In this document: one piece after another, positions 1-6,485 of the stretch | Position numbering within the stretch: position 1 is the first letter of the stretch | How the letters are laid out: each line of letters starts with the position of its first letter | Origin: DATBAT01 sp963824805 | GTDB lineage: Bacteria; Acidobacteriota; Terriglobia; Terriglobales; Acidobacteriaceae | DNA length: 17,601 nucleotides | Assembly (NCBI GenBank): GCA_963824805.1 | Contig: CAWGQZ010000076.1 | Coordinates: 1-17,601 of the forward strand | Direction: 5' to 3' | The notes under the pieces: generated by a model | Database searches by the model: none | Told to the model about the DNA's origin: nothing | The model's input: the letters and a program-made list of their open reading frames with translations, nothing else | Translations under genes and position numbers: made by a program

Positions 1-102
1 TCCATTCGGTTATTAGATCTCACAATCTCACGACACCGCAATTAGATGCTAGGTACCGAAACTGGATCATCCTGGTCCCAGCAATTGGCCTTGCCTGCGC
101 AG

Positions 103-131
103 TCGCAAGACCCAGTGCGGGTCTTTTGCGA
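103..131. other. Imperfect hairpin downstream of the esterase remnant
   Basis: TCGCAAGACCC (103-113) pairs with GGGTCTTTTGCGA (119-131) around the loop AGTGC. This gives 11 base pairs with a two-base TT bulge. It lies about 70 bases beyond the stop of the minus-strand esterase remnant. Neither strand has a convincing U-tract after the stem, so it is reported as a hairpin and not as a proven terminator. Bases 1-199 otherwise hold no gene I can support. Confidence 0.4.
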
Positions 132-199
132 ATCGGGCGATTGAAATCCCCACCCTAACGATTCAGGATGGTGCCGCCTCAAAAGACACTCTGAAAGAG

Positions 200-1096
200 T
201 CAGGCGCGGCGTTGTGCAAACAGCCACCGGGGCAATTCCGGCTCGGTGAAGGCCCATTCTGCCAGACGTTGTGGTCTACCCCGGCAATTCAGTGGAGAGC
301 GGGTGTCCGCGGGCTTTGGGACGGGCGGCTATGCGATCACGCGACAAAGAGACGGGAACAGTCTAGTCAGTGCACCGTGGAAGTTCCACAGCGCAGTGTC
401 AGGCGAGGCGGCGCCGGCGTCCTTCGAAATGCTGCCGCAGCAGGTTATGGCAGCGGCGAAAAAGTTGGGGCGGCTGGCGAGCATGTTCCAGGCGCCGGCG
501 CCTGCCATCGGGGTAAAAGGTCACGTAGATGCGGCGGTCGTCGATGGGGAACTCGTGAAGCAAAGAGTCGATGACCGCGAGCGCCAGTTCGACGCCCTGT
601 CCCATGCCTGGAACCATCTCGTAAACTTGGTTGGCCAATTTGGCGGGATCGTAGCGGACCCATCCCGCGGTTGCTCTGCGGGGCGAGGACATAGCAGGGG
701 AAAGTTGTCTGATTCTGCGGGAGGAGCCAGAGGCGTGTACCAAAGATATTGCCCAGGCCCGTTTCTTAAGATTGTCGTCGCCCTGTCCGCCGCTGCCGTG
801 CAGATAGACGACCAGAGGCAACTTTGCGGAGGTTGCGGGCGAAACAGCCGGTAAGGCATCGTCCAATCCCGCTTGAGAGTGCGTGCTTCGAAGTTGTTTT
901 GAAGTCCCTCGGATTGTTTCTGGAAGGCGGCGATGAGTGCCAGTCGCTCGGGTGAGGTTGGGGTACCGGGGGCGAGCGGCGGATTGGGGTCTTGTTTCGC
1001 GACCTCTGCTTGCGAGAGATGGAGACCTGCGCTTGCGGCCCAGGCTCCGGCTGAAGCATAAGCCAGCCGTCGGACTGCGGCTCGTCGAATGATCAT
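200..1096 (-). pseudogene. Alpha/beta-hydrolase (esterase/carboxylesterase-like), multiply frameshifted
   Basis: The product would have been a secreted or membrane-anchored serine esterase of the phospholipase/carboxylesterase type. The homologous protein can only be read by changing frame about seven times. The pieces in order are an N-terminal part from ATG 1096 (MIIRRAAVRRLAYASAG, a possible signal or lipoprotein-like leader), LPLVVYLHGSGGQGDDNLK, GNIFGTRLWLLPQNQTTF, WVRYDPAKLANQVYEM..DDRRIYVT, GAGAWNMLASRPNFFAA..LWNFHGA, then D-stop-TVPVSLSRDRIAA, VDHNVWQ, and finally WAFTEPELPRWLFAQRRA ending at TGA 200-202. The HGSGG oxyanion-type motif, the acid-residue region and a terminal 'DHNVW' histidine motif are recognisable. 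The nucleophile elbow GxSxG between 'RRIYVT' and 'GAGAW' is not. An in-frame TAG (363-365) adds a nonsense change to the indels. The family assignment rests on motif order only. Real decay is likely, but poor local sequence quality could account for part of the damage. Confidence 0.7.
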
Positions 1097-1231
1097 TGAG
1101 TCATGCCTCAGGCTGTGTTAAGACGAAGGAATCAAAGATTCGGTAGCATGGCAGATTTGGGGCGGTGGAGTTTTGGTAAGGATGTCCCCCAGATATTTGG
1201 GTCGGAGAGGGGAACGCGTCCGCAGAAAGGG

Positions 1232-1596
1232 GTGGCGAAATTGCTCTCAGAAGTAGAGGCCCGAAAATTCGCGCAGCTGTGGGTGGAGGCGTGCAATGAG
1301 ACGACCTGGACGCGGTCATGTCGCGTTATGCGGCGGATGTGGTGCTGACATCGCCTACCGCCGCGCGGCTGCTGGGAGATGCCTCGGGGAGGGTTGTGGG
1401 TAAGGACGCGGTACGACGGTATTTCGAGCGCGGGCTGGAAGCGTATCCGGAGTTGAGGTTTGAACTGCTCGATGTGATGTGGGGAATTTCCAGTGTGGTG
1501 CTTTACTATGTGAATCAGAAGGGGACCAGGACGGCAGAGTTCATGGAGCTCAATGACGCTGGGAACGTCGTGCGCGTGGTCGCTAATTACAATTGA
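1232..1596 (+). CDS. NTF2/SnoaL-like family protein, one frameshift
   Basis: This is a small protein of the nuclear transport factor 2-like (SnoaL/DUF4440) alpha+beta cone-fold family. Members include polyketide cyclases, isomerases and many proteins of unknown function, and no substrate can be inferred. The N-terminal part (EVEARKFAQLWVEACN, frame of GTG 1232) continues in another frame from about 1302 as DLDAVMSRYAADVVLTSPTA..GKDAVRRYFERGLEAYPELRF..VVANYN, ending at TGA 1594-1596. The expected family pattern 'AWNxHDLDxVMSHYA' spans the junction. It is restored if one base is missing near 1299-1301. The total would be about 120 residues, normal for the family. The start is uncertain: GTG 1232 lies almost on top of the purine run AGAAAGGGG, while TTG 1241 has better spacing from it. 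ATG 1318 gives a truncated protein lacking the first helix and is unlikely to be the true start. Confidence 0.7.
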
Positions 1597-1737
1597 CCAG
1601 TAGCATTTTTTCTTTCCACGCACCAACCAGTCCCTCGGCGTGGCTCGGGACTGCGCCCCTAAAACGATCAGGGTCACGGACAGAACTTCCCCCGGCTCCT
1701 AAGAGTGGATCTCTGCGTCAACCCGCCGCCGTTAGGT

Positions 1738-2010
1738 TTACTGAACCTGGTTTAGACCCTGGTAAATTGCTAAACCTGCTATTACCAGGATCAGCAGTCC
1801 GGAGGCCGCTCCCAGCCAGCGCACGAAGGGGTTGAGTTTATCCACCTTGTGCATGATTTCGATCTGGTCCTTTTCCATCTGGGACTCAGACTCGCTCAGG
1901 AACAACTGCTCGTCCTCATGCATGGTAAGAGTACTGCGGTAGATTAGGAGGACCACCAGAACGGCGGTTAGAGCTCCCCACACAACAAGCAGCCAGACCA
2001 AAGGAGTCAT
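1738..2010 (-). CDS. Small two-helix inner-membrane protein, function unknown
   Basis: This is a 90-residue protein with a hydrophobic helix at about residues 4-24, a charged acidic middle (EDEQLFLSESESQMEKDQIE) of about 40 residues with coiled-coil character, and a second hydrophobic helix at about 66-85. The arrangement predicts a hairpin membrane protein with the acidic loop on one side. The ATG at 2010 is preceded by AAGAGG at good spacing, and a TATAAT lies about 90 bases upstream. I do not recognise a named family. It stands alone, convergent with the NTF2-like gene and divergent from the Fe-S carrier gene, so the neighbourhood gives no functional clue. Confidence 0.7.
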   Translation of the reverse strand: MTPLVWLLVVWGALTAVLVVLLIYRSTLTMHEDEQLFLSESESQMEKDQIEIMHKVDKLNPFVRWLGAASGLLILVIAGLAIYQGLNQVQ

Positions 2011-2102
2011 AGGCTACCTCTTCACCTGTTTTTGACCTTCCCGACCAACGAGCACCGGCTTCGGGTGTCCTCGACCGGCGACGGGTAAGGTTTCTGCCGC
2101 GA

Positions 2103-2108
2103 ATTATA
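2103..2108 (-). promoter_or_regulatory. -10 hexamer for the small membrane protein gene
   Basis: A perfect TATAAT lies on the minus strand about 93 bases upstream of ATG 2010. The -35 region (around CTTCCC, 15-16 bases upstream) is poor. The divergent position relative to the Fe-S carrier promoter fits a shared intergenic control region (2011-2230). Confidence 0.4.
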
Positions 2109-2201
2109 GCCCTTTTGATGGCCGGGAAGCCCTTTTTTGTTTGCTTCCTCAGGGCTGCCCGGGTCATCTAACTTGTTGTAGGGCGGAGTTCCGTCCGGTG
2201 T

Positions 2202-2207
2202 TATAAT
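2202..2207 (+). promoter_or_regulatory. -10 hexamer for the Fe-S carrier gene
   Basis: TATAAT lies 23 bases before the start codon ATG 2231. No good -35 is at ideal distance: TTGTAG at 2176-2181 is 20 bases away. The AAGGAG ribosome site at 2219-2224 follows, six bases before the ATG, which fixes the intended start. Confidence 0.5.
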
Positions 2208-2230
2208 CAATTAGTTTGAAGGAGATACGA

Positions 2231-2609
2231 ATGGCGACGACAACTACCACCCCCGGCGACCCCCGAAACTAAGCCGAAGGCTGCCCCTATCAGTCTGACC
2301 CCAAATGCGGTCAGCAAGGTGAAAGAGATTATGGCGCAACAGAATCCGACCCCGGCTGGCTTGCGCGTGGGCGTAGTCGGCGGAGGCTGCTCCGGCTTCT
2401 CGTATTCGATGTCGTTCGAGAACAGCGCCGGAATGATGGACAAGGTGTTCGACATGGAGGGTTTGAAGGTTTTCGTCGATGCCACTTCGGTCATGTACCT
2501 GGATGGCTGCCGGGTCGACTACGTCGAGACGCTGGAAGGCGCCGGCTTCAAGTTCGAGAATCCGAACGTGAAGAGCACCTGCGGCTGCGGATCATCGTTC
2601 CAGGTCTAA
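2231..2609 (+). CDS. A-type iron-sulfur cluster carrier (IscA/ErpA/SufA family), leader frameshift
   Basis: This family binds and transfers Fe-S clusters to client apoproteins in the cytoplasm. The conserved core is intact: ISLTPNAVSKVKEIM, GGGCSGFSYSM, then LDGCRVDYVETLEGAGFKFENPN and the terminal CGCGSSF. This supplies the three canonical cysteines (GCSG and the CGC pair). The start is ATG 2231, supported by AAGGAG six bases upstream. Reading from it gives MATTTTTPGDPRN and then a stop at 2270. The core is in another frame, which joins on as ATPETKPKAAPISLT if one base is removed from one of two C5 tracts (2250-2254 or 2260-2264). The GTG at 2319 would cut into the conserved core and is a poor start. 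The cause is either a sequencing or assembly slip or a real frameshift. Choosing between iscA, erpA and sufA is not possible here because no isc/suf neighbours are present. The gene ends in a strong terminator. Confidence 0.88.
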
Positions 2610-2629
2610 GAGTCTTTTCGGTTCACGCC

Positions 2630-2667
2630 AACGCCCCATCCCGTGAGGATGGGGCGTTTTGCTTTTT
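2630..2667 (+). terminator. Rho-independent terminator of the Fe-S carrier gene
   Basis: AACGCCCCATCC (2630-2641) and GGATGGGGCGTT (2647-2658) form a perfect 12-bp stem with the loop CGTGA, followed by TTTTGCTTTTT. It sits 20 bases after the TAA of the Fe-S carrier gene and just beyond the stop of the convergent pseudopilin gene. The strong stem may also slow transcripts arriving from that side, although that strand lacks a U-tract. Confidence 0.9.
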
Positions 2668-2677
2668 GATCTCGGAG

Positions 2678-3682
2678 TTACTTCTGGTCGGGTGATTCCG
2701 GAGGGGATTGTGGCTGGGGAGGCTGGCCGAAAGAATTGCCTCCTTGCTGTCCAAAAGAGGATTGTCCTTGCTGACCGAAGGACGATTGGCCGAAGCCGGA
2801 TTTTCCAAACGATGACTGGCCAGGGTTCGCCGGGTTTTGTCCATTCTGCCCGGCCTGCAGGTTGCCGCCGCCAAGGCCGCCAAGATTCGGCTGGAAGGGA
2901 CCCGTAATCAGACCGCCGCGGTCGATCATCGGACTGTAGATGAACTGCCAATCTTTGTAGTGGTTCTTATTGTTGAACTGGCGGATGCTTTCATCCTTGC
3001 TGGTGCTGGCAACCCCGACTATGGGACCACCACCGAAGGTTTGGCTGGAGAGTTTGTCGGAGCTGCCGAACCTCATGGTGGAAGGCTTGGCGGTGCCGCC
3101 ATCCGGGTCGTCACCATTCAGCGACGTTCCGACCTGGTTCGGTTGAGTCGGTTGCGATTGTGCCATCGCCATGGTGGCTTGCGCCATCGAGGCCTGGGCC
3201 ATCGCCGCCTGCTGCGCCATTCCGGCACCGAGTCCCTGTGCTCCGGCTTGTCCCATCGTGTTCAAGCCACCGGCACCCACGGCGCCCATTGCCGCCATTC
3301 CTGGGCCGCCACCCATGCCCATCATGCCCGCGCCCGCCAGCAGTTGTTGAACGTCAGTGAGGTGGAGCAGGCGAAAATCTTTACCGGTTACGGGGTCCTT
3401 GTACTTCTTCCGCAGGAAATGAGTGTTGTTGGTGCTTTGCAGTTCTTCGACGGTGTTGGGATAGCGCCCGAGCTTCTTGTAGTAGCGGCGTACTGCCCGC
3501 GAATACTGCACTCCGCGATGAATCATTTCTTCTTCGCGGTCGCGTTTCATCTGGAATGTGAATTCCGGCAGCATGGCAGCGGCGCCGATGGCAAGCAGGA
3601 CGGCAAACAGGATCAGCGTGAGCAGGATGTACCCCTGTTGACGATTTCCCCGCGCCTTGCGGAATGAGTTACTGACACGCAC
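2678..3682 (-). CDS. Pseudopilin-like protein (T2SS GspG-like N-terminus) lacking E5, with low-complexity C-terminus
   Basis: This 334-residue protein starts with a positively charged leader and a class III prepilin-type site, RQQG (17) before YILLTLILFAVLLAIG. It would be anchored by that helix (18-38) and exposed to the periplasm. Position +5 of the mature protein is Thr instead of the usual Glu. A conserved-looking block follows (EEEMIHRGVQYSRAVRRYYK..GRYPNTVEELQ, about 50-82; FLRKKYKDPVTGKDFRLL, 89-106). Then come a Met/Gly/Ala/Gln-rich stretch (about 112-180), a second ordered block (GPIVGVASTSKDESIRQFNN..DWQFIYSPMID, 219-254) and a Gly/Gln/Ser-Phe tail (262-334) with repeated SFGQ units. 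The start is GTG 3682 with AAAGG nine bases upstream. It follows pilP by only 12 bases and ends the pilus operon, where a secretin gene is often found. It could be a minor pilin or an accessory T2SS-like protein. The exact role is unknown. Confidence 0.75.
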   Translation of the reverse strand: MRVSNSFRKARGNRQQGYILLTLILFAVLLAIGAAAMLPEFTFQMKRDREEEMIHRGVQYSRAVRRYYKKLGRYPNTVEELQSTNNTHFLRKKYKDPVTGKDFRLLHLTDVQQLLAGAGMMGMGGGPGMAAMGAVGAGGLNTMGQAGAQGLGAGMAQQAAMAQASMAQATMAMAQSQPTQPNQVGTSLNGDDPDGGTAKPSTMRFGSSDKLSSQTFGGGPIVGVASTSKDESIRQFNNKNHYKDWQFIYSPMIDRGGLITGPFQPNLGGLGGGNLQAGQNGQNPANPGQSSFGKSGFGQSSFGQQGQSSFGQQGGNSFGQPPQPQSPPESPDQK

Positions 3683-3694
3683 TGGAAAAAACCT

Positions 3695-4297
3695 TTAGCC
3701 CTGAGTCAGGGGGATCATCTGGCGGTTGCTGTTCAACACGTCTTCGATTTCGACGGATGTCGGAGTGATGCGCAGAACTTTGTAACGCCGGTCGACAATC
3801 TCACCTTCGCCGGCGATGAAAATATCTTCGCCTTGGGACAGGAATATCTTCTTAGGCTCGCCGGGTTTGCTGGCAAATCCGAAGAACTTTAGATTGATGG
3901 GCGGAGGCGGCGGCGGAGGCGGCGGGCCCTGCTGCTGCACCACAGGTGTCAGCTTCGGCCGCGCGACCGGTTTGGGAATCTCAACTTCGGCGCGGAAGAT
4001 GTTGCGGCCTGAGCCCGAATAGTTCGTTTCTTCGCTGGACTTCAACCAATCGAAACGCAGCATGGGATCGAGTGAAGCTTCGGTTGGAAGGATTGCTTTC
4101 TTTTGGCCGGGCTTGGATTTTTTATTGCGAACCGTAACCGGCCGAGGAGCAGGAGTAACCGGGGTCGCTTTCACCTCCGGAACCGAAGGAGAGGATCCCG
4201 CGACGGTCGGGATGAAGCGGATCACCAGCACCACCGCCAAAATGCTTAGCACAATGGCGGCGATGGTCTTGTTCCGGTTTTCAGCTCCGACTTTCAA
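3695..4297 (-). CDS. pilP: Type IV pilus alignment protein PilP-like (GspC/PilP beta domain)
   Basis: PilP normally joins the PilM-PilN-PilO inner-membrane complex to the outer-membrane secretin. This 200-residue version has one N-terminal membrane helix (about 11-30), a Pro/Lys-rich linker (37-70) and a region around GRNIFRAEVEIPKP. A run of nine prolines (125-133) leads into a small beta domain (134-198: LKFFGFASKPGEPKKIFL..GEIVDRRYKVLRITPTSVEIED) typical of the GspC/PilP homology region. It lacks a lipobox and is a transmembrane protein instead of the lipoprotein form seen in Pseudomonas, so it also resembles GspC. The start is TTG 4297, directly abutting the pilO stop, with an AGGACGGG-like site in the pilO end. 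The poly-proline run should need EF-P for efficient translation. Confidence 0.78.
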   Translation of the reverse strand: MKVGAENRNKTIAAIVLSILAVVLVIRFIPTVAGSSPSVPEVKATPVTPAPRPVTVRNKKSKPGQKKAILPTEASLDPMLRFDWLKSSEETNYSGSGRNIFRAEVEIPKPVARPKLTPVVQQQGPPPPPPPPPINLKFFGFASKPGEPKKIFLSQGEDIFIAGEGEIVDRRYKVLRITPTSVEIEDVLNSNRQMIPLTQG

Positions 4298-4837
4298 CTA
4301 GGTACCCGTCCTCAAATATGTATGTATTTTCAGGTGTAATTTCACCGTATCACCTTGTTCGCCACCCAGATCCACTCCGTCGACCACGAAGAAAACATTG
4401 TCCCGCTCCAGAGAGTTTATGAAGCGCACCAATTGCAGGTATCCGCCGCTGAGGTTGGCATCCACTTCCATGGGTTGCACTCCCACGGACTGAGTATCCC
4501 CGAACGTGTACTTCACCTGCGCCATCTCCACTCCATTATCACTGGCAAGCTTGTTTAGGTTTTCCGAAATTGCGGAATCTCGATCAGGCAGCCGGTTCTC
4601 ATAAAAGCGGTCGATCTGCTGGCTGGCGATCACGATTTTCTTGTCCAGGCCATTGAGCGGTTCCACGGCGCGCTTCTTCTGCTGGGCTTCTGTCCGCAGT
4701 TGATTGAGCGTTTGCAAACGCTCTTCCACGGACCCAACCAAGGGGGAAAACAGCAAGCCGATGGCAATTACATCGACTGCTGCCAGGACGATCAGGGCCG
4801 TTTTCGCTCGGCGTTCGAGTTTCTTGACGTCAGCCAC
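4298..4837 (-). CDS. pilO: Type IV pilus inner-membrane alignment protein PilO
   Basis: PilO pairs with PilN in the periplasm as part of the alignment subcomplex. The 179-residue protein has a short charged cytoplasmic tail, one membrane helix (about 13-33) and a coiled-coil segment (34-80: VEERLQTLNQLRTEAQQKKRA). A ferredoxin-like periplasmic domain follows (about 85-175), including VEMAQVKYTFGD, the PMEVDANLSGGYLQLVRFIN pattern that is characteristic of PilO, and FFVVDGVDLGG. The start is GTG 4837, which overlaps the pilN stop by one base (TAGTG). That points to translational coupling. Length and layout are normal for the family. Confidence 0.88.
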   Translation of the reverse strand: MADVKKLERRAKTALIVLAAVDVIAIGLLFSPLVGSVEERLQTLNQLRTEAQQKKRAVEPLNGLDKKIVIASQQIDRFYENRLPDRDSAISENLNKLASDNGVEMAQVKYTFGDTQSVGVQPMEVDANLSGGYLQLVRFINSLERDNVFFVVDGVDLGGEQGDTVKLHLKIHTYLRTGT

Positions 4838-5442
4838 TATTGGCTGCCTCCTGTGCCGTTACTGGTTCCTTCGGGCACGTACTGGGCCGTGATATCAAAC
4901 TGTACCGCGTCTCCTCCGGACGCCGGTCCGCTAACGCTCCGCGACTCTTGATTGATCAGCGTGTCCTGAAAGCGTTTGGAGTCTTCCATTTTTTTGACCA
5001 GTTCGAGAGCTCGGTCATGGGAGTCGCCTCCAACCACCAACTTGATTTCCAGTTGATTGGAGGTGGTGAGCTCAGGATGAATCGAGATCACGTGGAGGCG
5101 CGCCGGCATTACCCGTTCCAGATCCTGAAATACCTGAGTCCATGAAAAGGCCTTGCGATGAAATACCTCATTCAAAAACTGCGAACGGTCACGGGTGGCG
5201 CGATTGTCTGGTTGGTTCAGAAACTGTTTGGCTTTGGTCTCGCGGTCGGTAAGGGCGGCGATGCTTGTCTGGATTGAATCAATTGCCTGTTGCTGGTGAT
5301 GTGCGTCAATCAGTCTGCTGGCGGTATAGGAAAGCAAACCAAGGGTGATCACAAAAAGCACGGCCAGCCCGGTAATCCAGCGCACCCAGAAGGTACGCAT
5401 GTTCTGGTAGGGTTGGCTGGCGAGATTGATGTCTAAACGCAT
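4837..5442 (-). CDS. pilN: Type IV pilus inner-membrane alignment protein PilN
   Basis: This is the 201-residue PilN partner of PilM (cytoplasmic) and PilO (periplasmic). It has a short N-terminal cytoplasmic tail (MRLDINLASQPYQNMR), a membrane helix (about 22-42), a coiled-coil stretch (44-80) and a periplasmic domain with FSWTQVFQDLERVMPARLHV, SIHPEL and the LELVKKMEDSKRF helix. The tail motif in the best-known PilN proteins is INLLPWR-like. Here only the INL part is kept, followed by ASQPY, so the PilM contact may be altered. The ATG at 5442 comes one base after the pilM stop (TGATATG), which suggests coupled translation. Confidence 0.88.
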   Translation of the reverse strand: MRLDINLASQPYQNMRTFWVRWITGLAVLFVITLGLLSYTASRLIDAHHQQQAIDSIQTSIAALTDRETKAKQFLNQPDNRATRDRSQFLNEVFHRKAFSWTQVFQDLERVMPARLHVISIHPELTTSNQLEIKLVVGGDSHDRALELVKKMEDSKRFQDTLINQESRSVSGPASGGDAVQFDITAQYVPEGTSNGTGGSQ

Positions 5443-5443
5443 A

Positions 5444-6337
5444 TCAGGACGAAAGCGCTCCTACGATTCCCGCCATGCGCCACTTGGGTACGGCTCCCGC
5501 ATTGTCTTCCAATTGCACATTCCCGATCAGTTCGCGGACTTCAGCCCCGGTCTGGGCCTTCAATGCCGGACCTGCATCGTGAACTCCCGGCAACCCGGCG
5601 ACGAAAATTTGGGCGATATCAAGCTTGTAGGTGTCTTGAAAAAACACCAGAGAAGGATAAACATCTTCCGCCAGGCGCTCACCGGTCACGGCTGAGCCTT
5701 GCAGATTTTCCAGGGTGCGGAACAGTAGTACCTGATCGCGATCGAGAATGGCGATACTGGTGGTGCGTTCCTCCACCTTCACGACTAAAGTCGGACGGTC
5801 AGCCTGCGCGGAGCCCAACGCAGCCAGCATAGAGGGCAACACCACGCCAGGAGCGTATCCGGCTTCGCGAATCACCGATTCGTATTCCTCGATAATGGTA
5901 TTCAGAGCGACTGCCGCCACCGCCCGCATGCCCCCGCTCGAAGCATGGGCGTGGTAAGAAACTTTGGCCTTGTCTACATCAAATGGCAAAGATTTCTTCA
6001 GGCGGAACCGTACCACCGCTTCCGCTTCCTGGCGGTTGGAGGGCAAGGCCTCAAAGTCGAGCAGGACAACGCGCACGGCAGCATCTGGCAGCACGGCGAT
6101 GACTTCGCGGGAACGTCCGGCGACATTGTCGAGCGCATCGCGTACCGTTTGAAAAACCGTGGTGCGGTCGCGAATGTTTGGCTCCGTGAGGTCCGGAACC
6201 ACGATTCCGGACCGGAGGTCGTAAGAGGCACACTCCACCGCGTTGCCTCCGTCGGAGACCCGTCCGGCAAGCACACGGTCACCGGCGATCTCGCACGCCA
6301 GCTTAAGTCCTGTTCCTGCCTGGTTAGAACCACCCAT
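5444..6337 (-). CDS. pilM: Type IV pilus assembly protein PilM (actin-like ATPase fold)
   Basis: PilM is a cytoplasmic FtsA/actin-like protein that binds nucleotide and docks to the PilN tail. The 297-residue product shows the family pattern weakly at the N-terminus (KLACEIAGDRVLAGRVSDGG). It is clearer in the middle: VIAVLPDAAVRVVLLDFEALP, then EAEAVVRFRLKKSLPFDVDKAKVSYH (PilM proteins conserve this 'E.......K..PF......DY' segment) and LVVKVEERTTSIAILDRDQ (183-201), the phosphate-binding region, with GERLAEDVYPSLVFFQD later. It is shorter than the 340-350 residues of many PilMs. It starts at ATG 6337 with no strong ribosome site. It leads the pilMNOP block and lies 148 bases after pilB. Confidence 0.82.
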   Translation of the reverse strand: MGGSNQAGTGLKLACEIAGDRVLAGRVSDGGNAVECASYDLRSGIVVPDLTEPNIRDRTTVFQTVRDALDNVAGRSREVIAVLPDAAVRVVLLDFEALPSNRQEAEAVVRFRLKKSLPFDVDKAKVSYHAHASSGGMRAVAAVALNTIIEEYESVIREAGYAPGVVLPSMLAALGSAQADRPTLVVKVEERTTSIAILDRDQVLLFRTLENLQGSAVTGERLAEDVYPSLVFFQDTYKLDIAQIFVAGLPGVHDAGPALKAQTGAEVRELIGNVQLEDNAGAVPKWRMAGIVGALSS

Positions 6338-6485
6338 ATTATCGCTATCAAAAGCCGCTTGGACTCAGAACGCAAGAGCCAAAAGGCCACGACCTGCGGA
6401 TCACTCCAAAACGAGCTCCATGAATTTTACCGCTTTTGAATGGCCGGAGGACTCGACGGCTGTTGTCGAGCAAGGACCATGCGGC

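Noticed and set aside
246..854. 202-codon plus-strand frame
   Set aside because: It lies opposite the esterase remnant, whose pieces are recognisable on the minus strand. The plus-strand product has no motif.
1132..1677. 181-codon minus-strand frame over the NTF2-like gene
   Set aside because: The plus strand holds a recognisable NTF2-like fold. The opposite frame is rich in His/Arg/Pro without motifs.
2837..3667. 276-codon plus-strand frame opposite the pseudopilin gene
   Set aside because: Its composition reflects the complement of Gly/Gln/Ala-rich coding sequence. It has no ribosome site and no family pattern.
6452..6470. CTCGAC-GTCGAG hairpin between pilB and pilM
   Set aside because: The stem is only 6 bp with no U-tract on either strand, so it is not a supported terminator.
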